Positions 1 through 7,111 of a stretch of 64,000 bases of DNA are shown piece after piece. Every line of letters begins with the position of its first letter. Within the stretch, counting starts at the first letter, position 1. The stretch is taken from the NCBI RefSeq assembly GCF_007421925.1, contig NZ_QMDX01000003.1, positions 1-64,000 of the forward strand, in the 5' to 3' direction. The stretch is from Haloglomus irregulare (lineage in GTDB: Archaea; Halobacteriota; Halobacteria; Halobacteriales; Haloarculaceae). The notes under the pieces were generated by a model that saw only the letters and a list, made by a program, of their open reading frames with translations, did no database searches and was not told the DNA's origin. The position numbers were made by a program, and so were the translations under genes.

Positions 1-143
1 AGTTGAATCCTGTCGAGGAGTGCTGGAGACAACTGCAAGCGGCTCTCAGCAACCGCTTTTTCGACTCACTCGACGAGCTAACAACGGCGATCGACACTGC
101 TCTCGAGGAACTGTCTCTTCCCAAAGTGAGTAATTACTTCTAA
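1..143 (+). mobile_element. IS630-type transposase, C-terminal fragment
   Basis: The reading frame beginning at base 3 and ending in TAA at 141-143 gives a 46-residue tail that starts LNPVEECW. The NPVE..W motif is the hallmark of the last catalytic block of IS630/Tc1-type DDE transposases, where the Glu is the third acidic residue. The rest of the gene lies left of the window, so activity cannot be judged. It abuts a broken replication-type gene, which suggests that insertion truncated the 5' end of that gene. Confidence 0.75.
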
Positions 144-144
144 A

Positions 145-993
145 GTTTACTATAGTCTTCAGTTTGACCGGATATTGTCCAGCCGTGAGGAGCAGCTGTG
201 GCGCCAGCACGAGCGGAATCTCAAGATTATCCAAGTAGGCTCGAATAAGAATACATGGACAGTCAGCGGATTCAATCAGCAGGAGGTCACTAGCCTATGC
301 TCTGAACTTCAATGTCAGTTTGTGGAGGATTTCAGGTCTGGCGTCACCTCAAAACGGTTCGCTGATGATTTACAGGACAGCATGGAGGCGGCTGGGGTCG
401 AGAATCCCCGCACGATTCACTACGGATTGGAGAAATCGGTTGACGAGTTCGCTACTGAAGCTGTTGTGCTGGTTGTTGGGTGTATCAGTCCCAGCAGTGA
501 TTCAATCAAGGACTGGTTGGCTCTGCTGGGAAATGATGCGACGCCAAAACGTGAAGTTCGCAGTGACTATGAGGGCCAGGAGTGGGTCGGTCCTGATGCA
601 CATGTCGCGCACGAGCTCTTGAGAGACGTTCGTGATAAGCATGTCCTCCAAGCGATAGGACGATATGCACGGCGTCCGGCAGACGGCTAAGACGGAGCAG
701 CCGTCTATGTCTTGAGTAATGTGCTGAATAGACAATGGGTCGATGAACGTATTGATGATATTGATGTTCTCGGCGAGAAGCAGCAGAACATCATCGAAAT
801 CATTCATGATTCTACTGAGGGGATATCGCCAGCAGACATCGCCAGCAAAACTGAAGCCAGCCGCCGGCATGTCTATGATACTCTAGAGCAACTACTTGAA
901 GCCCCCTGGTGCCACGTAACTCACACAGAGGGAAACAACACTGGAGACCGTTATTCTGTTGAACGACAAGCGGACGGTATCGTAAAGTTGTAA
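145..993 (+). pseudogene. broken replication/helicase-type gene with C-terminal winged helix
   Basis: One frame runs from just after the transposase to TAA at 991-993, interrupted by a single in-frame TAA at 688-690. The residues just before it (HVLQAIGRYARR) and just after it (DGAAVYVLSN) read as one continuous motif, like the arginine-containing end of the helicase cores in haloarchaeal plasmid and virus primase-helicases. About 90 further residues contain a likely winged helix (KQQNIIEIIHD, then SPADIASKTEASRRHVYDTL). The frame is open upstream with no good start; TTG at 175 is probably not real. I read it as the 3' part of a gene truncated by the IS and then hit by a nonsense mutation. 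The helicase assignment is from motif resemblance only. Confidence 0.5.
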
Positions 994-1768
994 AATTCCC
1001 GAAGTGTGAACTGTGCCCTACTAATTATACAATACGTAGAGTTCACACCTCCGGTTCCCACCTCTTAGAATAATCTGGGTCCATCTCAGACCAATCTATG
1101 GGGCTCAATGCACCCAACCTATGGATTTGTTACAGATAACTCTGAGCCAGAAATTAACACTCGGTTTTGACAACTAACTATGATACTATATCCGATATTC
1201 ATGTAAGTCAGTATGAAAATTTTTATATCGCCTGAATTTCGCCGCTTGAACGCTTTGCTCCCCACTATTCCCACACCTACTGACGTTGTATAGTCAGACC
1301 CCACGGTTACCGATTTATTATTGAAACCCAAGCACGCCGTCCATGAGTTCATATCTGTATGCGCCACTGCCGGCTTCTTCCTTGATACAGCGGCTACGAT
1401 TGTCGGTGGCAATCTTCCTGCCTCGTTGAAGATAGATAGTACCCGTGCCGTCATGCGATTCGGGGGATGAATCTGTTTTCAAGCGCAGCAGGTAGCCGCA
1501 TGTACCCTGCTCCCGTCTGTCGGTTGTAAAAAAGGAGATTCGGCTCCTACGTAAGTGTATTCCCTGAGTGTTGGAACTCGCGCGTGCCTGAATCACAGAG
1601 TCAGTTCCGATAAGGCCGTGAGGCGGCTCTATAAGGAGAGACCCTTGCAACGAATCGACGAGCGACCTGACGATTGCGACTCTTCTCCGCTGATGGAAGA
1701 ACTTCCTGTTGACCGTGTTACAAAGATGGGTTGGAAGAGCCGAATCCGAACGCTGGGAGGAGTGACTA
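994..1768. other. gene-poor stretch in the accessory island
   Basis: I see no convincing gene here. The stretch holds the inverted repeat at 1004-1048 and an AT-rich TATA-like run near 1215-1230. Two overlapping open frames on the minus strand (1119-1454 and 1318-1650) lack recognisable motifs and good start contexts. It probably contains debris of decayed mobile-element genes. Confidence 0.4.
1004..1048. repeat. 9-bp perfect inverted repeat around an AT-rich spacer
   Basis: GTGTGAACT (1004-1012) is mirrored by AGTTCACAC (1040-1048), with 27 mostly AT-rich bases between. It sits 11 bases past the end of the broken replication-type gene. It could be a transcription-stop hairpin, two half-operators, or part of an element end. 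The sequence does not decide between these. Confidence 0.5.
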
Positions 1769-1996
1769 ATGAGTCAGTCGAATCCTGCGAAGGCACTCAA
1801 CGAAGTTCAGTCGGGTTACATCTGCGACCGGTGCAACAATCGCGTTCGGACTGGCGACCTCGTGCGAGCGTATGCGACACACTACGACCGAGACGGGTGG
1901 GCACTCCGACGAGTGTGGTGTAATGGGTCCGGGGATTCGGTCATCGGAGAAGGGACAGACGAAGCCGATGAGGTGATGCTCGAAGCCGTCTTCTAG
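1769..1996 (+). CDS. small CxxC zinc-finger-like protein
   Basis: 75 residues starting at ATG, with a GGGAGGAG ribosome-binding sequence about 7 bases upstream. The protein has one CxxC pair (YICDRCNN, near residues 19-22) and a later single Cys in WCNGSGD. At that place this kind of small haloarchaeal protein would normally have a second CxxC, so one zinc ligand appears to be replaced by Ser. The acidic C-terminus (GEGTDEADEVMLEAVF) is typical of haloarchaea. It may bind metal weakly or not at all. No function can be assigned. Confidence 0.6.
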   Translation: MSQSNPAKALNEVQSGYICDRCNNRVRTGDLVRAYATHYDRDGWALRRVWCNGSGDSVIGEGTDEADEVMLEAVF

Positions 1997-2080
1997 GCGT
2001 TCGATTGTCCGCTCTGCCCCCTTCGTCTCTGGGCGGTTCAGAATTTTGCCTTCAGTACACTACTGATATGAGCGCGACCG

Positions 2081-2275
2081 TCAGCAGCCGAGACCGAGCT
2101 GCGCAAATATCGTCTCTGCAGGACAGATGTCCGTGAAGCTACTCTGCAGGAGATTGAGTCCCGCAAACGCACTCAGTGCGTAGGCCCAGCTACTCACGAA
2201 CCAGCCGAGAACGAGGCCGGTGAGGACGACAATCCCCGCCAGCCTGCGAACGTTTGCTTCGCATCTGTTGACCAT
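2081..2275 (-). CDS. DUF2892 (YgaP-type) small membrane protein
   Basis: 64 residues from the ATG at 2275. An upstream TTG at 2296 is also in frame, but the TATA-like box (minus-strand ATTTTATT, near 2309-2317) would place the transcript start near 2286, which favours the ATG. The layout is an N-terminal RCEANVRRLAGI segment, a hydrophobic hairpin, then GLNLLQSSFTDICPAETIF. The NLLQ(S/A)xFTxxCP pattern is characteristic of DUF2892, a two-helix membrane family often found beside rhodanese genes. No rhodanese is seen here. Its role is unknown. Confidence 0.75.
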   Translation of the reverse strand: MVNRCEANVRRLAGIVVLTGLVLGWFVSSWAYALSAFAGLNLLQSSFTDICPAETIFAQLGLGC

Positions 2276-2535
2276 GTTTGTGATCGTATCGTACAATATT
2301 GTTCGGCGAATAAAATACTGTCGCTCCGCCTTCGACCGTCGGCAACTCTTCGGGTCAAGTCTTCGAGCGGCTTTTATTGCCGCCTGCCGTGGAGCATTTC
2401 ATTTGAAGACGCTGGTTTCTTCACCGTTCTCCCTGAGCGCGAATCGCCGTCTGTCGTCAGCCATAATTCAACCCTTGTCAATTGATGGCACACAGGGTCA
2501 TCAAACTCAGTCAGTGTCCGCGCGGGGTAAGAGAA

Positions 2536-2541
2536 TTTAAT
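2536..2541 (+). promoter_or_regulatory. TATA-like box of the nuclease cassette
   Basis: TTTAAT at 2536-2541 lies 26-27 bases before the ATG at 2565. That is the spacing of a leaderless archaeal promoter and would make residue 4 (MDSSDLL) of the first cassette gene the true start. No comparable box precedes the next two genes, so the three are probably one transcript. Confidence 0.45.
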
Positions 2542-2555
2542 GACCGTCGCTCTCT

Positions 2556-3173
2556 ATGCAAGTAATGGACTCCTCGGACTTGCTCACGAGCCTCGCAGAT
2601 GATTTCGCGTCTGTCGTTCCAGCAGTCGATAAAGAGGCAGAGCACGACCGCTGGCAAGCGGGCATCGGCCCCTTCGAGGAGGACAGGCAAGTCGAGATGC
2701 TCCGAGAAGCAGTCGACGGAGACACCAGCTACTTCATCAAGACGGAAGCGCCGTACCTCGATGGAGGGCAACGGGTAGACCTCTTCACCGAGAGCGAGGT
2801 AATAGGGATACCGGTCGAGGTGAAGCTCCTCCGATTCCGCTATGACAACGGGAACATCGACCCGAACAGCTTTTCAAAGGTGTTCAGTCCTTTCCCCGAA
2901 CGAACGACCTCTACGCTTCTCACAGACGCTCAGAAACTCTACGAGGCAGGCTTTGAGGAGATGGGTGGACTGCTCGGCCTCTACTACGAGCCGGTTGACG
3001 AGTCCTACGAGCGGATGAGCCCCGAAGCTATCGCAGAAAAGTTCGCTCTTGATGTCAACTACTGGTATGACTTCGAGGTTGAGACGAGGAACGTGGCCCA
3101 TTTTGATGGATTGCGCCATCCGGTGCATCAGCAGGGTGCTATTATCACGTGGGAAATCGTTGACTCGACGTAA
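2556..3173 (+). CDS. PD-(D/E)XK nuclease-like protein, cassette gene 1
   Basis: 205 residues from ATG 2556; the promoter spacing favours the internal ATG at 2565 (202 residues). The central segment GGQRVDLF followed about 14 residues later by VEVKLLRF matches the D...(E)xK active site of PD-(D/E)XK nucleases: an Asp at the end of one strand and E-x-K on the next. The first 50 residues include a helical region (KEAEHDRWQAGIGPFEEDRQ). The C-terminal third has no motif I know. It lies two bases upstream of an SRA/HNH gene and is probably co-transcribed with it. I infer a DNA-cleaving or DNA-binding role in a defence module. A structural, non-cutting role is possible, since the motif is the only evidence. 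Confidence 0.6.
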   Translation: MQVMDSSDLLTSLADDFASVVPAVDKEAEHDRWQAGIGPFEEDRQVEMLREAVDGDTSYFIKTEAPYLDGGQRVDLFTESEVIGIPVEVKLLRFRYDNGNIDPNSFSKVFSPFPERTTSTLLTDAQKLYEAGFEEMGGLLGLYYEPVDESYERMSPEAIAEKFALDVNYWYDFEVETRNVAHFDGLRHPVHQQGAIITWEIVDST

Positions 3174-3175
3174 CA

Positions 3176-4096
3176 ATGCGGACACCACCCGAAGGTATCG
3201 AGGTAGGTGATACTCTCACTCAAGACGAAATCGAAGATGCCTACAAGACTGGTTTCGGCTATCGTATCTCAGGAATCAACCCACGGCGTGACGACCACAA
3301 CCGGCGATATATTCTCCTCTTCGCCAACGAGGACGGACCCTACAGTGACTCGGTGACTCAGGGCCGATTCGAGTATATCGGTGAAGGACTCAATGGAGAC
3401 CAGAGCGAAGACTCACCAGGAAACTCCGCGCTCATTGACGCGCGAACGTCGGACTTCCTAATTCACTTCTTCTACAAGCGAGCGGAAGAAGCGGACTGGG
3501 AATATCAGGGACTTGTCGATGTGCTTGACTACGAGTTGCAAGAACAAGATGGGAGAGAGGTTCTCGTCTTCACGCTCGAACATCGACAGCAACCGGATGA
3601 GCCTGAACCATCAGCAGAAGAGATTGAACAGGAACGAACCGAACTCCAGCAAGCCGTAGAATCTGAGCCTCAGCTCACGGATGATGAAGAGCAGTACACT
3701 GAAAGCCGACGGCGGGCAAGATATGCAGCCTTCACGCAATTAGTCAGAGACGCTTACGATGAGCAGTGTGCTATCTGTGGAAGTGTGAGAGAATCGCCCG
3801 ACGGGAATCCAGAAGTTGAGGCGGCTCACATCTACCCGAAGCACGAGGGCGGAAGCGATGACGTGAGAAATGGTATCGCACTCTGTAAGCTCCATCACTG
3901 GGCCTTCGATTCAGGATGGTTCTCCCTCTCCGACGACCACGAGATTCTGGTGAAAGACGCCTCTGAGCGAAACGGATACCACGAGTTCAAGCAATTTGAG
4001 GGAGACCAGATACGCCTGCCGGATGAAGAGGAGGCTCACCCGCATCCGATGTTTCTCGAAGAACACCGGAAAATCCACACCTTTGACGATGAGTGA
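3176..4096 (+). CDS. SRA-like domain fused to HNH endonuclease, cassette gene 2
   Basis: 306 residues. Residues about 8-120 resemble SRA/YDG-type modified-base readers: IEVGDTLTQDEI at the start, then FEYIGEGLNGDQ, GNSALIDA and a WEYQGLVDVLDYE strand. A charged linker (residues about 135-180) leads to a classic HNH nuclease: CAICG, EAAHIYPKHEGGSDDVRNG, then ALCKLHHWAFDSGWF. It has the zinc-type Cys, both catalytic His and the Asn. SRA-HNH fusions of the McrA/ScoMcrA type cut DNA carrying modified bases (family knowledge). It starts two bases after gene 1, and its last codons overlap the start of the GIY-YIG gene. I am confident of the HNH part and moderately so of the SRA part. Confidence 0.8.
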   Translation: MRTPPEGIEVGDTLTQDEIEDAYKTGFGYRISGINPRRDDHNRRYILLFANEDGPYSDSVTQGRFEYIGEGLNGDQSEDSPGNSALIDARTSDFLIHFFYKRAEEADWEYQGLVDVLDYELQEQDGREVLVFTLEHRQQPDEPEPSAEEIEQERTELQQAVESEPQLTDDEEQYTESRRRARYAAFTQLVRDAYDEQCAICGSVRESPDGNPEVEAAHIYPKHEGGSDDVRNGIALCKLHHWAFDSGWFSLSDDHEILVKDASERNGYHEFKQFEGDQIRLPDEEEAHPHPMFLEEHRKIHTFDDE

Positions 4097-4979
4097 ACTC
4101 GACTTCTACGGCCTTGATTGGCTTGGCCTCGACTGGTCCGAGTGGAAACCTCTTGACGCAGACTCGTCCTCAGAAGTTCCCAAAGAAGCTGGACTGTACC
4201 GAATTCGCCACGAGTATGAGGAACGCGACCATCTCGAATATCTCGGTGAGTCTGGCGATACACGGAGGCGAATCCAAAGCCTTGCCAGAGGAGTCTACGC
4301 AGATGAAATGCCCTACCGTGACCCGCATACTGCGGCCCCCTGCCTTTGGGCAGTTCGAGATTACGTTTGCCCTGCACTCGAATTCTCGTATACAACTCCA
4401 CCGAAGGCAGAAGACGAGCAACACCGAAAGGGGATAGAAGCAGCACTCATCGCCCTACACCGACGAGAGACTGACCGTAGCCCAACAGCGAACTTCGGGC
4501 GAATCATCGACGGCTACAGGCAATCCTCTTATAGCTACAACGAACCCTCGTACAAGGGTGGCCGTCTCGAATCGGGCGAGAACGAACCTAATTCTGCGAG
4601 TGGTGTCGGACCCCCCAACTGGCAGAACTGGCGAGAGCCCCTTGCACAAGACTGGATGAGTCTCGGCTGGTCCGAGCCGTACCAACTTGCAGAACGACTC
4701 AACGCGGACCCGCCCGACATAGGAGTCTATCGCATCTGGTACGATGGACAGGATTCGACCTTGGCGTACATCGGGGAATCCAGTAACATCTCCTCACGGC
4801 TCTACAACCACGAGCAAACCTTTGGTGAGGACGCGCTCTTTGCCTACGCCGCGTGGGGCGACCTCGACGCCTCGCACAAGCGGCAGGAAATCGAGACGGA
4901 CCTCATCGGAGCGTACTACCTGGAAGTCGGAGAAGCACCACTCGCACAGTTCGGGCATACGGAGAAGATTCCTCTATGA
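4089..4979 (+). CDS. protein with two GIY-YIG-like domains, cassette gene 3
   Basis: 296 residues from the ATG at 4089, which overlaps the end of the HNH gene by 8 bases and so argues for translational coupling. Two GIY-YIG-like units occur. The first has GLYRIRHEY, LEYLGESGDTRRRI and then IEAALIALHRRE...NFGR. The second has GVYRIWYDG, LAYIGESSNISSRLYNHE and then ETDLIGAYYLEVGEAPLAQFG. Both keep the G(L/V)YRI / YLGES or YIGES pair, a downstream Glu and the terminal (N/Q)FG. Each unit is preceded by a similar D/E-W-rich element (LDWLGLDWSEW; AQDWMSLGWSE), suggesting internal duplication. GIY-YIG nucleases cut DNA in restriction, repair and mobile introns. Here I infer a nuclease partner of the SRA-HNH protein. 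Confidence 0.75.
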   Translation: MSELDFYGLDWLGLDWSEWKPLDADSSSEVPKEAGLYRIRHEYEERDHLEYLGESGDTRRRIQSLARGVYADEMPYRDPHTAAPCLWAVRDYVCPALEFSYTTPPKAEDEQHRKGIEAALIALHRRETDRSPTANFGRIIDGYRQSSYSYNEPSYKGGRLESGENEPNSASGVGPPNWQNWREPLAQDWMSLGWSEPYQLAERLNADPPDIGVYRIWYDGQDSTLAYIGESSNISSRLYNHEQTFGEDALFAYAAWGDLDASHKRQEIETDLIGAYYLEVGEAPLAQFGHTEKIPL

Positions 4980-5115
4980 CTGCAGGGGGCTATTACCAAC
5001 CGAATCGTAGTCTCTCAAGCCGCTACGCGAGAAGGGCGGCAGGCCGTGACCGTCCCGCCGACCGTGATTCCAACTGCGCGCTGATTCTCGGTACTATGCG
5101 AGACGGTAGCGACAA

Positions 5116-5238
5116 CTACTCCATTGCGAGCTCGGCGCGACACACCGGACAGGTCGAGTCTTCTCCTGACGCGTCCACCTTCTTTCTCGGGCCGCTCCAC
5201 CCACACTCCGGGCACAAAATTGGGTCCTCGCCAGACAC
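5116..5238 (-). CDS. 40-residue zinc-ribbon micro-protein
   Basis: A short frame from GTG at 5238 to TAG at 5116-5118 encodes MSGEDPILCPECGWSGP...STCPVCRAELAME. The two CPxC knuckles (CPEC near residues 9-12, CPVC near 30-33) are spaced as in the many CPxCG-type small zinc proteins of haloarchaea. The only in-frame alternative upstream is closed by a TAA at 5248-5250, so GTG is the one plausible start. It points against the nuclease cassette and lies just past the 3' end of the broken primase gene. Function is unknown; this family is often regulatory or an adaptor. Confidence 0.55.
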   Translation of the reverse strand: MSGEDPILCPECGWSGPRKKVDASGEDSTCPVCRAELAME

Positions 5239-5247
5239 ACGGGATAG

Positions 5248-6267
5248 TTAGACGACCTGTCGTGTAAAGATGGTCCCATCATGTGTATCGGCCTGAAAAA
5301 TCTCGTTTGGGATGTTCTTACAGTTAAAGTCTCTAATTTCGACTCGTTGAGCCAGAAAATATCTCTCATTCAGTCTCTGTGCCCACCCAGAGTTCGTTAG
5401 CTGGCATCCATGTGTCTGGGCTTCGGGGTTCTATCCCGAGCATTTCCAATGCTGATTTGCCTCAAAATAAGCGCTATGTTGACCACCTTGCTGCATTTTC
5501 ACTGTGCGTCTCCCCTGACGTGTAGGTGCAGATTTCCTGACCCGGTAGCACGGAGATGTAGTCAAGCCGCGAGAAATTGATAGCGGTTCACGGTCATGGA
5601 GGGCAAGAGCTGGTTCCGATGAACAAGTTCGACATGGGAGGCACTGAGTATGCGATGTAAACAGGCAAAGATGATGCGTGCTGGCGTCCGCTAAAACAAG
5701 CTCTTGAAACAAGCCCGGCACACAGTACGGAGTCCACTCGACGCCCGCCTCACCGGAGAGGAAATCGAGAAGCGAATTGGCGTATTCATTGAGGCCATTC
5801 TTGTACCGATTGATGCTTCCGAGGTCGCGGGGTAACTCGGGGAAGTCAATGTAGAGGTGGATGCCCTTGTGACCAGAATAGGCCACCCGGACGTGCTTCG
5901 CAAGGTCAGCCTCTTTGATGACCTTCGCCACCATGCGGGCACGGACGAGCAACTTGCTCATGTCCCGCCTCTATGCATCTATATCACCGCCTTCCTGTGG
6001 GTTGTACGAGCCCTCGTCAGACGGAATATCCAGGTCGAAGAACAGCGTGTCAATCTTCGGCAGGTTGCCATCCAGCGAGTGCCCGTTCGGGAAGGAGTAG
6101 ACCGAGGTGTAGCCCGGACCCCCGGACTCGTGAGCCTGCATCAGCCAATCTCGAAGCTCTAACCGAGAGCTTACCTCTCCCTGCTTCGCCCCGGAGCCGA
6201 ATGTCGCTTGGCGAGGGAAGTCGGGAGCCCATTGCATCGACGCCTCATACAGTAGCGTCTTGTCCAT
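5248..6267 (-). pseudogene. archaeo-eukaryotic-type primase gene broken by in-frame stops
   Basis: A single frame from ATG at 6267 to TAA at 5248-5250 is interrupted by TAG at 5971-5973 and TAG at 5431-5433. Before the first stop, KIDTLFFDLDIP (Asp78 and Asp80) matches the metal-binding DxD of AEP primases. After it, AYSGHKGIHLYIDFPEL matches the sGxKGxH motif. The continuity across the TAG shows it was one gene. Beyond about VEWTPYC the sequence no longer looks like a primase (CLPCRTC, low similarity) and may be unrelated DNA in the same frame. Such primases serve plasmids, viruses and integrative elements, so this is probably the dead replication gene of the island. TAG readthrough is conceivable but not supported. 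Confidence 0.65.
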
Positions 6268-6322
6268 CAGTCACCTATCGTGCCTTGGAGTGGTTCGGTT
6301 TCTTGTACCGAACACTAATTTG

Positions 6323-6546
6323 GATATTTAGGCTCTGTTGAAATCCTCTGTCTCTGATAGTTTGTTGGAGCCGTGCTGAATATAGAGGATGTAGTCAGCA
6401 AGTGGCTGTGACAAACGTATTCATCAAAACAGGAAACGGCATGGCTTCGACTGCAGATAGCACGCGAACCCTGTGGCGTACTCGCGCTGTGTATGCAGCA
6501 CGCTAAACTTGTCACCCTCTGAGGGTTTCAACAGAGCCGATATTTA
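6323..6546. mobile_element. 208-bp MITE with 8-bp target duplication
   Basis: The element spans 6331-6538. Its left end, GGCTCTGTTGAAATCCTC, and the reverse complement of its right end, GGCTCTGTTGAAACCCTC, match at 17 of 18 bases. Perfect 8-base copies of GATATTTA flank it at 6323-6330 and 6539-6546. The GGCTCTGTTG ends and the 8-base duplication fit IS6-family elements (family knowledge). There is no room for a transposase, so it must have been moved in trans. The intact ends and duplication suggest a fairly recent insertion. Confidence 0.85.
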
Positions 6547-6606
6547 CTAAGATTGGAATGGCTCCTCTCAGGCTTGCTTACGATGACGCATTTGGGGAGT
6601 TGATAC

Positions 6607-6780
6607 ATGGTGGTACTTATTTTCAAATTCAGGTCTTGCAGCTATAGGAAACGTGAATCCATGGAGGACGGATTCCAGGACTGTGAATTGAAGCTTTTTT
6701 ATGCCATTATTACCGACCTATCTGCACAGTTTCAGAGCTACCCTTCTGGCGATAGGACGGTACCCGGCGATGTGGACTGA
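6607..6780 (+). CDS. possible 57-residue protein, unknown
   Basis: ATG 6607 to TGA 6780 gives a 57-residue frame with mixed composition (MVVLIFKFRSCSYRKRES at the start, then ELKLFYAIITDLSAQFQSYP). No family is recognised and there is no clear ribosome-binding sequence. It is listed because it is the only reasonable frame between the MITE and the tRNA-like sequence. The basic N-terminus is unusual for a haloarchaeal protein, so it may be chance or foreign DNA. Confidence 0.2.
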   Translation: MVVLIFKFRSCSYRKRESMEDGFQDCELKLFYAIITDLSAQFQSYPSGDRTVPGDVD

Positions 6781-6931
6781 CCGTCAGGAATATAATTTCA
6801 CTAACTCCGTTACGATTTTAGACGTTCTATCGCACTTGGCTGAGAGCCAACGGCCCAGGTTATAAATATCGTCAGCTATTATTGCTTGTTGTCGAAGTCG
6901 GTAAACTGTCGATATAGCCTTAATCCGGGCA

Positions 6932-7009
6932 GTCTGGGCCGCGAGGCGGTGTGGACTATCCTCTTGGCTTGCGGAGCCAGGGACCAGCGTTCAAATCGCT
7001 GACCGGACG
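6932..7009 (+). tRNA. tRNA-Arg(GCG)-like sequence, probable 3' fragment at an att site
   Basis: From about 6950 the sequence follows haloarchaeal tRNA-Arg: GGACTATCC, anticodon stem TTGGC/GCCAG around loop TTGCGGA (anticodon GCG), T-arm CAGCG-TTCAAAT-CGCTG, acceptor 3' strand ACCGGAC and discriminator G. The 5' part does not fit. GTCTGGG at 6932 pairs with the acceptor strand in only 6 of 7 positions, and the D-arm would be about five bases too long. This is what remains when an element integrates into a tRNA 3' end and leaves a 3' fragment at the far border. GC content rises sharply just to the right. It could instead be an aberrant but complete tRNA. Confidence 0.55.
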
Positions 7010-7111
7010 TTCTCCGGTCCTCGCGCGTCCACCGGCCGGTCCCCGCACGTCCCCCGTCCCGGTGCTGCCCGCGCCGCGGATGTTTTCACCGCCCGTCCCG
7101 AACCGACGGAC

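Noticed and set aside
1119-1650. Two overlapping minus-strand open frames of about 110 codons
   Set aside because: No family motif, no start context, and each overlaps the other in a different frame. Probably chance or mobile-element debris.
5971-5973. Pyrrolysine or amber readthrough in the primase-like gene
   Set aside because: Nothing in the window (no Pyl genes, no suppressor tRNA) supports it, and the region looks decayed.
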